Shown one piece after another: positions 44,308 to 54,949 of a DNA stretch of 64,000 bases. The notes beneath the pieces are model-generated. The model was not told the origin of the DNA. It searched no databases and was given only the letters and a program-made list of their open reading frames with translations. The DNA is from Aristolochia californica (lineage: Eukaryota > Streptophyta > Magnoliopsida > Piperales > Aristolochiaceae): contig JARWKL010000010.1 in the NCBI GenBank assembly GCA_029961685.1, forward strand, positions 5,691,769 through 5,755,768, read 5' to 3'. The position numbers were made by a program, and so were the translations under genes. Position 1 is the first letter of the stretch; each line of letters starts with the position of its first letter.

Positions 44308-45238
44308 TAGAACTTATATTGAAATATGACAATATGTTGCTTTTGGAGAGAATAGTAAAGGTACCATCAAAGGAATTGGAAAAATGTGTACCACAAAATC
44401 ATTCATATCTAACGTTTATTATGTAGAAGAATCTATGTATGATTTACTGTGTTAGTCAACTTTTTAGTAAAAGCGATGTAGTATCATTTGAAAAAGACAA
44501 ATGCATAGAAAAAACATGAAAATAATAAAATTTTGCTAGAGGATCATAGGAGTAAAAATTTTATGTTGTTAACATCATTGGCTTACCCTCTATTAGTGCT
44601 ATTAATTTGGGTGAAAATATAGACGAGTCTTGGTTATGTTACAAAAGGTTAGAACATACAAGAATAGACTCGAATAAATTAGAAAGAAATAATTTAGTGA
44701 GGAAACTACCAAATGAAACTTTTGTAAAGGAAAAACTTGTGGTGCTTGCCAACTTGAAAAGAAATATAAATCATCATTCCAATCCAAAAAAATGTAGATT
44801 CAACTACTAGACCTCTTCATCTAATCTTAGTTGGACCTACCTGTACCTTCAACCTTAATGAAAAGGGTCTCACCCTACTGGTTGTTGACGACTATTCTAG
44901 GGAAACAAGGATGATGCATTTCAAGCCTTTGTTGAATGATGTGAAAAAAGTGCAAAAGCAACAAGGTTGTAGCATTATCAAAATTAGGAGTGACCATGGA
45001 GGAGAATTAGAAAATTCTCACTCCAAGGACCATTGTACTCAACACAGTATATATCAAACCTTTTCAACTCCTCAAACTCCTCAAACAAATGGTATTGTTG
45101 AGAGGAAAAATAGAACCTTAATTGAAATGGTATGGACTACGCTACATGCATACAACTTGCCTCATAAATTTTGGGACAAAGTTGTAAATACCGCTTGTTA
45201 AATTATACACCAAGTAAGTATTAGACCCCTTCTCAAAA
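44308..45238 (+). pseudogene. Copia G pre-integrase and integrase
   Basis: A KGTIKGIGK-type phrase and a decayed zinc region are followed by IIKIRSDHGGELENS (catalytic Asp) and TPQTNGIVERKNRTLIEMV (catalytic Glu) in 44911-45201. The sequence ends at a stop before FWDKVVNTAC is completed into later domains. Beyond 45238 no pol is seen. Confidence 0.85.
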
Positions 45239-45408
45239 AATAATTTAATTCAGAGAGAGAGAGAAAGAGAGTCACTTAATTGAATTATTTAATTTATAAT
45301 TAAAAAATTTCATCAATGTATATTATTGGCAATTAAAATATAATTTTATCTAGGTAATATATTTAAATAAGTCTTTGAGCATTTATATATTTAAATTCAT
45401 TATTTATA
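45239..45408. other. AT-rich junction with a (GA)n run
   Basis: A GA-rich simple repeat at about 45254-45271, then AT-rich DNA without a gene. Confidence 0.6.
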
Positions 45409-47990
45409 TGTCACACCCCAATATTTAACTTGCAGGATATTAGGCATGACGAAACCTCTTTTGAGTGTTGTAAATTTTTTTTTGTTTGATAACACATCAT
45501 TGCAGCATTCTGACACTTGCCATAATATCATACAATCAAAGGAACAATCCTGAATTATAAAAAAAAAAACACACACACACATATGTTAATGGGCCTATTA
45601 TCATAAGCCTTTCTTTGTAACCTACATACTTTATATGCATTTCTAGGAGGGTTGGTTATACACATTTCTAGGTAATTTGAGGTATCAACCCTCCAAACTG
45701 AAAAAAATTAAAAACATATAATTTTCTCAACAAACATAAAGTCTTAGTCCTACCCAATCTCCTATTTATGACTCCGATTGTGTGTGAAAAAACAATCTGA
45801 CTCCCTTCTATAAAATTTAACATTTAACCAACTCAAAAATCTTGCGTACATCAACCATCAATCAATTCTATATATACACTATTGCAAGCATCAGTCCATT
45901 AATACCATGGATACTATTTAATAATAACATCGATTGAACATGGAGATTTCATGAAGATATTTAGCATAAATGTGTATCCACTTCATCTTCAACTTCTCGA
46001 TTTGTACAAATATACATGCTACTAGGTCTTGTGAAAGATGTATTTTTTTATAACACTATCTCATGATATGTTCTCGTTGAATACTGAACCAGCTCCACAC
46101 TCCTCACTAAATTTGAGGTACCGTCCCTTCTACTTGGATCCTTAATATACCCGTTTTTAAAATCTATGTCAATTATCCTTTCCTTATTCCCAATTACCAT
46201 TTTCCCATGTACTTGTATTCCTTTTTAGACACATAGCCTTGTTGAATTTTCAACAAGATCCTTACCCCTTACTACAAGTGAGGCAACATATACTAGCACT
46301 ATTTTCCATACATGTTCCCTTATTGATTGTCCAACTAGGTCCTTACTCCTCAACTTAGGTTATGCACAACATATACTAATAGTATTTTGCATACACAAAC
46401 CCTTCTTGATTCCCAACAGGGAACCTTCTCACTGCAGATGAGGCACAACATTTCTAGAGATTATACAGTGTTATTCTACTCACACACACATACCCTTGTT
46501 GATTTCTCAACAAGGTCCTTACTCCTCATGGCATGTTAGGCACAAAATTTTCAGAGTTAGTCTTGATAAGCCCACAATCATAATATTGGTCAATCTACAT
46601 CCCTCAATCAACATCCCAAAAGAAGTCTTCATTCCCCGCTTGGCATCTCAAGTGAAGTCAACATCATCTTGTTAGCATTCTGATAAGGTCCATATAATCC
46701 TCCTATAAACAACCAGTTGATGGTGGAACCCCTCAATGTAGGTTGGGCATAATATTTTTTCACTCTCCTAGTTACAGTTGAGGCCCAGACTCCCCACTGC
46801 ATTTGGGGCACCAATTTTTTTTAAGCATATGCATAATCCCATATGCCAATGGTCCAAATCTTATGGTTTGTTTTTTCAAAAGGAACCACTTTTACAACTA
46901 TGTAAGGTCAATTATGACCATCCACTTGAGCCTATTAGAAGATCTTAGTCCAAGTTTTGAATGTTTTATTCACTATTATTAGATACACTAAAAGAAGACA
47001 CTATATATATATATACACACACACACGAAATTTTCAATATTGCATATAACAATTACTTAAGATATATATTTCAATACATAAGATTTACTACTAATCCCTA
47101 AATCTCAGTTCTTATCATAAAACAATAGTCAAAGGTCTCATAAAACACGAGAAAAGCAACCTAATCATTCCAAATTTTCAATTCCCTTTATACACTATCA
47201 ATAGCTCTTATGGGTATACCTACATATTCTCCTAACATGGAGATTATACAATTTATAAAGAACATGGTATGATAATTTCTCTCGAGGTCACCTCATAAGT
47301 TCCAAACTCACCATTCTCATTCCCATTTCTCTCTCTTAAGATTAATCAATAGTTATCAACAATAACTAGTTGGATACCTAGATTTACAGTTTGTGCACAA
47401 ATAATAATTTTACAATAATAAATCAAGTCACTCTCGAACATGCTTATATATAAATGAAGAAGGTAGCCAATAGAAAGGGAAGAACATTATGTCACAATGA
47501 GAAAACAAGAAACTCATAATTGCTCTTTGCAAAGTTGTTCACTCAACCCCACAATCATACACTTAGTATTTATATGAAAAATCTTCACCCTAGGCTTTTT
47601 AAGCCTTCTCTTGACCTTTGTTCAGTCCATAGGGTTAAGATGGTTCTCCTTCTAGTTATCAACAAGAAAATCCACAACAGGACTTGGTTTGACTATCATT
47701 ATGGTTGAGACATCAATTTTAAGTAACAAACCCCCTTGGGAGATTCTGAAACAAAAAAGAAACTCTTACACCCTAATACAGGACTACTCATGTCAACAAA
47801 TATTTTTGGATCATTCTAAAGGTTGTCTCATAAGAAGGCAACCTTGCTTCACATCATGCTGCCTTAGCCCTCGAAGTGCTTCCAGTAAATTATCTGACTC
47901 ATCTCTATAAGGCAATCCCAATATCTTGCATGGGATTTTTTTTTTCTTTCTATAAATCTCACTAGGACTCTCATTTTCTGGGGTCTTACA
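45409..47990 (+). mobile_element. Possible large solo LTR of a TGTCACACCCC type
   Basis: It begins TGTCACACCCCAATATTTAAC and ends TGGGGTCTTACA, terminal sequences that I associate with a class of long plant LTRs. The length is 2,582 bases with no coding region and an internal degenerate tandem repeat. The 5-base flanks (TTATA and AGGTC) do not match, so the boundaries or the solo-LTR reading may be wrong. Confidence 0.35.
46065..46830. repeat. Degenerate tandem repeat of about 85 bp
   Basis: Phrases such as 'ccttgttgatttctcaacaagg', 'tccttactcctca' and 'aggcacaacat' recur near 46235, 46318, 46402 and 46492. Weaker versions lie near 46075 and 46665-46810. Units are diverged, and some contain a short TTGTTGA..TCAACAA inverted repeat. 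Confidence 0.65.
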
Positions 47991-48443
47991 AGGTCCATAT
48001 AATTATCTATCTAAATGAGTCAACAAAATCCACACTTCTAGATGAGGTCAAAAAGAACAAAGACCATTCACTCATATTCCATATCAAATACTTAATTTTC
48101 ATATCTAAAATTTCTAGCTTCACAACCTCACACACACAAAGGCAGAGTCTACATTTCTTCTAAAAACAACTTGCATGGAGATGTAGATTTATGTAGAATC
48201 AATATAATAGGTAGAATCCATGTTATGCAACTTAGAAGATTCATGATCAATAACCATCACAATATTTATCAAATCATTGCCGACCGAGGAAAAATTGAAC
48301 TCACACGTGAGATTGTCTACAACATTAATCAAATTCCTGAGTAAAATTCCAATTAGAGGAAAATTTTCTAAGGTCAAGCTAAAACCTCAAATTGTAATTT
48401 TTTTTTCTTTTGCTATTGTACTTATAACTGGGTCTTCACAAAT

Positions 48444-48478
<35 letters not shown>

Positions 48479-48979
48479 CATAAATCTTAATACATATTCC
48501 TTAGATGCAATTAAAATTTAGTTTATCAACAAATTTAATTTAAAATTAGTTTTATTTAATTCTTAATATTTGATACGAAGCGTTCATGATGACACCCATT
48601 TGAGGGTTTTTTTTAATTTTTTATATTTATATTTAAAAATTATTATTATTATATTGTGGCAGATATTATAAATAAATAATAATATTTTAAATAATATAAA
48701 ATTTCTAAAAATACTTGAAAGGTTGAATTAGAGATTAATCCGGACTCTTTCCTTTGGTGAAATTGTTTCCTCAATTTGAAATTTGAAATATAATAGGTCA
48801 TTCAATTTCTTCGATTATAATTGCTAATATATACTTCGGTACGTCTCTGTCCTTAACTTCCCCCTAGACATAACAATTTGTTTCTCTCATATAAAGGCAA
48901 TAAATTTAGCACATGAAAGCCACAACTGTCAAAATAACGGTTGCGTATCGTTCCTTCCTCAATGAGAGGCGCTATCGAG
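47991..48979. other. Unassigned, with an (AT)n microsatellite
   Basis: No gene. A perfect (AT)n run lies at about 48448-48477, and AT-rich stretches follow to about 48720. Confidence 0.5.
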
Positions 48980-49440
48980 TCACGAATCAAGATTTCCCAA
49001 CGCCCCAAACACCCACGCAAGTGCGTCCAGATCCTCTTGATCTCCGCCACCACCTCCTTGGCGTCGGGCCAGTCGTCCTTGTCGGCTGTGACACACCTGA
49101 ACACCAGCTCTGCCACCGTGGCTACGATGTCGCCACCAAGATTGGGTCCAACATCTCCTACAGCCCCCCACACTGAATCTTTGCCACCATCAGTTCCACC
49201 AATGCCACCTCCTTCTCCCTCATCAAGTCCACCACCATCATTCACAATATCAGCTCAAACAAAACCACACCGAAGCTCTTCTCCGTGAACTAGAAGGACC
49301 GTTGGGTAGTCCAAGTACTCCTGTGACCCCTGAGACCCTGTCGACACGCACGTCGACGACGAATCAGTGAACACTAGCAGCCTCGACAGGCCGAAGTCTC
49401 TACAAAACAACTCTCCAGGATATGCTCGAAGATCCCCATA
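48980..49440 (-). pseudogene. Receptor-like kinase pseudogene (LRK10L-type kinase C-lobe)
   Basis: On the minus strand, in shifting frames, one can follow a kinase C-lobe. About 49400-49420 gives DFGLSRL (the Mg-binding DFG). Next come STGSQGSQEYLDYP (activation loop, normally ST-PQGTPGYLDP), SFGVVLFELI (about 49240-49270) and VALVELMVAKIQ. TVAELVFRCVTADKDDWPDAKEVVAEIKRIW (about 49040-49130, split by me from one frame) ends the domain. At least two stops and two frameshifts separate the blocks. The N-lobe, transmembrane and extracellular parts are absent. The resemblance is to leaf-rust-10-like receptor kinases by remembered pattern. Confidence 0.75.
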
Positions 49441-50089
49441 TCCTAGAGACTAGAGACTGGAGAGGTATTTCGTCCGTTCTCAAACTTTGCATTAGCATAT
49501 TTCAGAAGAAATTAACTTCTGATGCTGCTGGTCCATGTGAACGAGTCGGCTCGTGAGGTCAAGAACCCAAAAATTTCTACCTTCCACTATAAGAGCAGCA
49601 AGGAAACCATATATATAGGATCTTGCTTCAATTAAGGTTCACAAATGTTTCGATTAAACTTAAAAACTCGTAACCGTAAACACTCACAAACTCAAATCTC
49701 TTCCCTAATCTAAACAGTATTTGAAATTTGGAATTCCAACCATGCATGTAAGCCAGATAATTAACATCACCCTTCAAATTAGAAAGCACTAGCCTACATA
49801 GCTTGCAATAAGACCATAAGATAATCATATGGATTAACACGAAGCAAAACTGAAACAGTTATGAGACTCCTTCCAATTCGAAATTTCAGATAGATTGATA
49901 GTAATTCGCCATACAAACCCAAATCAAGCATGCAATTTATTCTAAATGTCGAGAGAGTTTAGATGAAATGTTATGGAGATTTTAGAAATGTTAAGTTCAC
50001 CCCAGATTTCAATCTGTATCAATCAACAAAATAATCATTAGAAAGAAATAATTGAAAGACTGGTATCCTCAGTGGGCAACAACACTAGA
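49441..50089. other. Unassigned spacer downstream of RING-H2 gene 1
   Basis: No further kinase exon or other gene is recognisable. The right part (about 49900-50089) is likely the 3' untranslated region and downstream flank of the minus-strand RING gene. Confidence 0.4.
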
Positions 50090-50560
50090 CTAAGGAGCAT
50101 CACCTCCTGTCTCCGGCGGCCGGCCATCCAACCCTTTAGAGATTCCGACGGCCGTAGCCGTTCGACAGAGGGGACAATTAGAATGAGAGTAAAGCCACAT
50201 ATCAATGCATGGAAGGTGAAACGTATGCAAACACTCTGGCAACACGCGCACGTCTTCTCCTTCGTTAAAATCAGAGAGACATACTGCGCATTCTCTCTCT
50301 TCTCCGATGACCCTGCCTACTTCTTCATTGTATTTATACGCCGGCAACGACTCAACCGCTGGAGTATTTGCCGGCGGGCGAGTTGTCCGTTGAGCATTGA
50401 AGAACGACGGCGCGTAGGAGACTCGAGGTTGCATTTGAGGCGGCTCCAAGCAGTACCGCACTTTGATCCGATGATAGATGTACAGAACAATGAGTAAAAT
50501 CACAAGCCCCAGAAGAGAGCCTACGTACGAATAGGTTAGTCCCGGATTGTAGGCGTCCAT
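50090..50560 (-). CDS. ATL-type RING-H2 E3 ubiquitin ligase 1
   Basis: An intronless gene for a 156-residue protein. One hydrophobic segment at about residues 11-30 is a membrane anchor, followed by a basic stretch (HRIKVRYC). The RING-H2 finger is perfect: Cys91, Cys94, Cys110, His112, His115, Cys118, Cys129, Cys132, with ATL spacing C-x2-C-x15-C-x-H-x2-H-x2-C-x10-C-x2-C. It has the Pro two residues before the third Cys and a Trp at 122. ATL proteins recruit E2 enzymes through the RING to ubiquitinate targets, often in defence or stress responses; no target is deducible. A typical GLD motif between membrane segment and RING is not obvious, and the protein is short for the family. A paralogue lies at 60739-61203. 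Confidence 0.93.
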   Translation of the reverse strand: MDAYNPGLTYSYVGSLLGLVILLIVLYIYHRIKVRYCLEPPQMQPRVSYAPSFFNAQRTTRPPANTPAVESLPAYKYNEEVGRVIGEERECAVCLSDFNEGEDVRVLPECLHTFHLPCIDMWLYSHSNCPLCRTATAVGISKGLDGRPPETGGDAP

Positions 50561-50687
50561 GGCAGGAGTGAAAGCAAGGCGAGATGACTACAAAGAACGT
50601 TTTCAATTTGCAAAAGCTTCCATTAATGGTTTTGTATGATCGGTATAGACTATGTGAACATTACCTTCGTTCTTGTTCTTAATATAA

Positions 50688-50694
50688 TTTTATA
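50688..50694 (-). promoter_or_regulatory. Candidate TATA box of RING-H2 gene 1
   Basis: The minus strand reads TATAAAA, about 130 bases upstream of the start codon at 50560. This distance is plausible for a plant core promoter. Confidence 0.45.
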
Positions 50695-51003
50695 TTCGCC
50701 AGTAAGAGAGACACATAAAGAACTTCAAAACCGTCCAGGCTCCCATGGATGAATTCTAGGCCACTCCATCAATTCTATGCTGGCAAATTGTAACTGGAAA
50801 TTCACGGAGTAAGACATCCAGTGGGTGTCACTTCGTTTCTGTAACGGACATCTACTTTTCTCATTTTTGTGGTTCTTATGTTTCAGAGAGTAGAAGTTCC
50901 ATCTTCTTTTTGCTGGCAGTGTCAAATTCTCTCCTAGCAAATTGTAAATTCACTAGCAGAGATGACTTTTAACAGCGAATTATAAAATTTCGTTGGGCAT
51001 GAC
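50695..51003. other. Spacer upstream of RING-H2 gene 1
   Basis: Distal upstream region of the minus-strand gene. No further motif or gene can be supported. Confidence 0.4.
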
Positions 51004-51536
51004 TAGGGGTGGCATCAAGCCGAGTCGAGCCTGAACCTGCCTATGTTCGAGCCGAACCTCGTCTCGAGCCTAAAATTGTTATCGAGCTCGAGCCCAAAAA
51101 ATTTAATCGAATTCGAGCCGAGCTTGAGCTTCAACATATATTTAAAAAATTTCAAAAAATTTATATATAATATAAATTGTATATAAAATTATGCATATAT
51201 TTTACATAAGATTGGGCCTGACCTTTACTTAAAATTAAGCATAATCTATGTATATAATACTTATATAAAATTCGGCATAACCTCTACTTAAAATTGAGCA
51301 TAATCTATATACATAATACCTGCATAAACACTCCATAAACACTCCATAAAATTGTCTATACATTCCATAAACACTTCATGAAATTGTTTATACACTCCAT
51401 ACACTCCATAAAATAATCTAAACACTCCATACACTACATAACATTATGAATAAACTCCATACAATAATCAAACACAACAAAATTAAATAAAATATCACTA
51501 TCAATTTACAATCACCCAAATAAAAACTATAAATCC

Positions 51537-52045
51537 TTTAAATAAAATCTTATTACTATTAGAGACTTACTAGAAAATTAAAAGAAATATTTTAAATTTT
51601 TCTTAGGAAAGTTAAATGGACCTCTTATTACCTTTTCTAAGGAAATAAATAAAAATTAATAACTAATCTAATATATTATTATACTTATCGATAAATTTTT
51701 AATCAAATAAAATGTCAAATAAAAAATTGCTATGAAAATTGCCTCATGTTAAAAGAATTATATCATCAACTGTCCAATACTTATTCAAAAATTTTCTATA
51801 CGGTTTTCTAGCCCATCTTGGCAAGAAAATTTTACTTAGAAAATTATATGATTTTTTAACAAGAATTTATAATTAGAAAAATATTTTCAAAAAACATGAG
51901 GCACTAATGGTCCCTATATTTCTACTGAAAATGTCTTTTCGATATTTATTTAAAAAACCATTAATAGTCTCTAGAATATATGTCTACTAAAATATCTTTT
52001 CAATTTCCTCAAGAGCCATGAGGAAGGGACAAAGAGTTTTTTTTT
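51537..52045. repeat. Internal direct repeat, copy 1
   Basis: Starting 'cctttaaataaaatc' and continuing through 'acttatcgataaatttttaatc', it matches 52319-52750 about 784 bases downstream. Copy 2 has small deletions. Confidence 0.85.
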
Positions 52046-52318
52046 CCTTGTTTATGATCTCACACACAAGGATGGCTTCGAATAAATTATATATAAAATT
52101 AAGCATACATTTAAAAAAAATAATGATAGGGGAGGTTCATGATTGAATTTCATAATGGATTAAAATGCACAAATATTAATCTTTTTTACTCCAATTGTTG
52201 TCTAGCTTATAATCTGGCCATAAATTTACTATGGCCTCCTTAGTGCCCCTAGATGAAAATTTATATTCTAGGAAAAACTAGAAATATTTTTCCTATGAAA
52301 CATATTTCAAAAAAAAAA

Positions 52319-52750
52319 CCTTTAAATAAAATCCTATTACTATTAGTGACTTATTAGAAAATTACAAGAAATATTTTAAATTTTTCTTAGGAAAGCTAAA
52401 TGGACCTTTTATTGCCTCTTCTAGGGAAATAAATAAAAATTAATAATCAATCTAATATATTATTATACTTATCGATAAATTTTTAATCAAATAAAATGTT
52501 AAAAACAAATTGCAATGAAAATTGCTTCATGCTAAAAGTATTACAGCATCAATTGTTAAATACTTATTCAAAAAATTTCTATACAGTTTTCTACTCCATC
52601 TTAGTAGGAAAATCTTAATTAGAAAATTATATGATTTTTAATAAGAATTTTTAATTATAAAAATGTTTAAAAAAAACATGAGACACTAATAGTTCATAGA
52701 AACTTATTTCTATAAAATGTATTTTTAATTTTTTTCATGAGCTATGAGGA
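52319..52750. repeat. Internal direct repeat, copy 2
   Basis: Second copy of the 51537-52045 block, ending with 'catgagctatgaggaagg', which matches 'agagccatgaggaaggg' in copy 1. It lies within the hAT-like element. Confidence 0.85.
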
Positions 52751-53096
52751 AGGAGAGTTTAAGGAAAAAGTTTTTTTTTTTCTTTACGATCTCGGACGTG
52801 CGAGATCATCTTCGCACGGGGGAGGGTGGAGATTATTTCTCCCCTAATTTATCCCCTGAACTTACTGGTTCAGGTTTTCTTCCGAGAGCCGAGACGACGT
52901 GGAGGGGGTTAAGATGCCAGGGAGGACCTGTCGTCGGGGATGATGGCTGCGACGATGGCGACGGAAGCGGCGGTGACGAAAGCGGGGACATCAGAAATAG
53001 AGGCGACGATGAGGAGAGGAAGAGATCGAATGGACGGTGGTAGAGGCGGTGACAACAGCTGATGGGATGGGCTCGACGGTGATGACGGGAGGAAAT

Positions 53097-53115
53097 CCCC
53101 CCCCCCCCCCCCCCC
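53097..53115. repeat. Poly-C run
   Basis: About 19 consecutive C bases in the G+C-rich right part of the hAT-like element. It is prone to slippage and sequencing error. Confidence 0.9.
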
Positions 53116-53357
53116 TCGCTCTTGCTCACACTCTCGATCCCGATCCCGCTTCCTCGCTTCCGACTCGATACCGATCCCGACTCACTTCGAGCCGGCTTTC
53201 GAGCCGACGAACCGAATCCGGCTTCGGTCAAGCTCGGCTTGTTAAGGTAAATGAGCCAATTTCAGAGCTCGAGCTCGATTGATAACGAATCGAACTGAGC
53301 CAAAACCGAGCCGAACTTGAGCCGCTAGCGAGCTGGCTCGGTTCGAAGCCACCCTTA

Positions 53358-53514
53358 GTGGTGGTTCCGTCCACTGCCTTAAGATCTGAGAGCTCTCGCT
53401 GTGTCGTTAGCCTCTGTCCAATGAACGTCGTATTCGCTCCCGAGAAACCAGAGCGTAAACTCTGGTCGTAGCTACTCAGTGGTCTTGCTTCACTGTCGGG
53501 AATCATTGTTGACA
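53358..53514 (+). repeat. 5' LTR of copia E, left-truncated
   Basis: 157 bases matching the end of the 3' LTR from the 'gtggtggttc' block to 'gaatcattgttgaca'. Its upstream part is replaced by the hAT-like element. Confidence 0.88.
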
Positions 53515-53526
53515 TGGTATCAGAGC
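53515..53526 (+). other. Primer-binding site of copia E
   Basis: TGGTATCAGAGC directly after the LTR end, a perfect initiator methionine tRNA complement. Confidence 0.92.
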
Positions 53527-53820
53527 TAGCTTCATCCGAAGAGTGATCAAATCACCTCCGTCCGAAGAGTTTCCGCTCGACGAACCTCTGTCCGACGAGC
53601 TACTATCCGACGACTCAGAGTTCGGCAAAGCCCTCGGTGGTGGTTGGAAAATAACATCCGAGCTCAAAGAAGTGGTTGGGATCTCTATCTGAGCTCCAAG
53701 GAGTGTCCCTTCTCGGAAAGGAGAACAAACAGGTTAGTTGTTTTTTCTTGACGTCGGCCGACACTGTTTTTCTAAGTTTGGAATGCAATTATTTGCATAA
53801 GGTAGTTTTTGTAATTTACA

Positions 53821-54085
53821 GAAACTGTGAGGACAAATTTGGAATTTTTGAAACTGTGGGGGGCAGATTTGGAATTATTTGGAATTTTTGAAACTGTGGA
53901 GGCAAATTTGGAATTTTTGAAACTGTGGGGGCAGATTTGGAATTTTTTAAAACGTTGGGGCAGATCTGGAAATTTTGAAAACGTGGGGGCAGATCTAGAA
54001 ATTTTGAAAACGTGGGGGCATATTTGAAAATTTTGAAATTGTGGGGGTAGACCTGGAATTTTAGAAATTATGGGGGTAGACCAGG
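53821..54085 (+). repeat. Leader minisatellite of copia E, unit about 30 bp
   Basis: About nine imperfect copies of a 'gggggcagatttggaa' plus 'ttttgaaactgt' unit lie between the primer-binding site and gag. Confidence 0.9.
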
Positions 54086-54088
54086 AAT

Positions 54089-54940
54089 TTGTTGGTAGCG
54101 GGGTGGTATTTATTAAAATCTCATCAAAACTTCAATCTTATCATATCAACAAACAAGTCAGATTTCGCTCCTATTCTGTTCACGGGTAAGAACTATAGTG
54201 CTTGGGAATTTCAGTTCTGGTTATTTGTCATGGGAAAAGATTTATGGGGTCATATTGATGGGAGTGATCTGACACCTCGCAATGCTGAAGTATTGTAAAA
54301 AACTATCATGGATGCTAGAGTCATGACCTAGGTACTTGGATCCATTGAGCCTGATCTAGTCCTTAATTTGAGGCCCTACAAAACTGCAGTAGATATATGG
54401 AATTTTTTCACACAAGGAGGCTGTTCCATTGAAGAATATTTCTCGGGCTTCCAAAATCTGTGGGTAGACTATACTGATAATGTTTATGAGAATGTCCTTG
54501 TTGTTGCTCTCTCTGCAGTACAAGCCATACATGAAACCAATAAACATGACAAATTCTTGATGAAGCTACTCCAGAATTTGAGATTGCTCGATCACATCTG
54601 ATGAATCGTCATCTAGTGCCATCACTGGATGCCTGTTTGAGTGACCTTCTGAGGAAAGAGCAATGCCTTGCTACTCAGGCCAGGATGGAACATCGAGTCC
54701 AGACTGATATCTCAGCTTCAGTGGCTTATGTAGCACAAGGGAAAAATAAGGGTCATGACATGAGTTCTATTCAGTGCTTCCACTGCAAGTCATATGGTCA
54801 CTTTTCTTGGGAATGCCCCAAGAAGTCCTATAACTATTGCAAGAAGTCGGGTCATCTCATAGCAGTTTGCCCTAATCGCCCTGAAAAGAAGAAGAATACA
54901 ACTTTCCTTCTGGCTATAAACAGGATATGGCACATGAGTG
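54089..54940 (+). pseudogene. Copia E gag with zinc knuckles
   Basis: Gag starts around FAPILFTGKNYSAWEFQF (54089-54298), continues after stops with a GGCSIEEYFSGFQNLWVDYT phrase, and ends in 54601-54978 with the CCHC knuckle CFHCKSYGHFSWEC. A second knuckle (YNYCKKSGHLIAVC) has lost its first Cys. Confidence 0.85.
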
Positions 54941-54949
54941 TTGGTAAAA

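Larger units (their letters stand above)
39280..45238 (+). mobile_element. Copia G: LTR-A autonomous-type element, nested insertions, 3'-truncated
   Basis: 5' LTR-A (39280-40729), primer-binding site, gag with decayed knuckle (40740-41773 and 43409-43973), and pre-integrase to integrase (44308-45238) on the plus strand. Two solo LTRs are nested inside (41774-43408 and 43974-44307). Reverse transcriptase, RNase H and 3' LTR are absent. This is the only copy here linking LTR-A to copia proteins. Confidence 0.85.
51004..53357. mobile_element. DNA-transposon-like element with hAT-type inverted termini
   Basis: The left end TAGGGGTGGCATCAAGCCGA and the inverted right end TAAGGGTGGCTTCGAACCGA pair with a few mismatches over more than 20 bases. 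Subterminal regions are rich in GAGC/GCTC ('gagcctgaac', 'gagctcgagc'). TAGGGGTGGC-type ends are typical of plant hAT non-autonomous elements. No transposase is recognisable. The expected 8-bp target duplication is absent (GGCATGAC vs GTGGTGGT), and the right end abuts the truncated LTR of copia E, so the locus is rearranged. Confidence 0.55.

Noticed and set aside
45409..47990. A coding gene in the long stretch between copia G and the kinase relic
   Set aside because: Only short frames with no motifs. The end sequences and internal repeats fit a decayed LTR better.
48913..49288. Plus-strand proline/serine-rich open frames
   Set aside because: They lie opposite the kinase relic. Their composition is the complement of its G-rich codons and they match no family.
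52744..53282. Overlapping open frames in the G+C-rich end of the hAT-like element
   Set aside because: Low-complexity Gly/Asp/Ser/Pro translations in three frames at once indicate base composition, not a gene.
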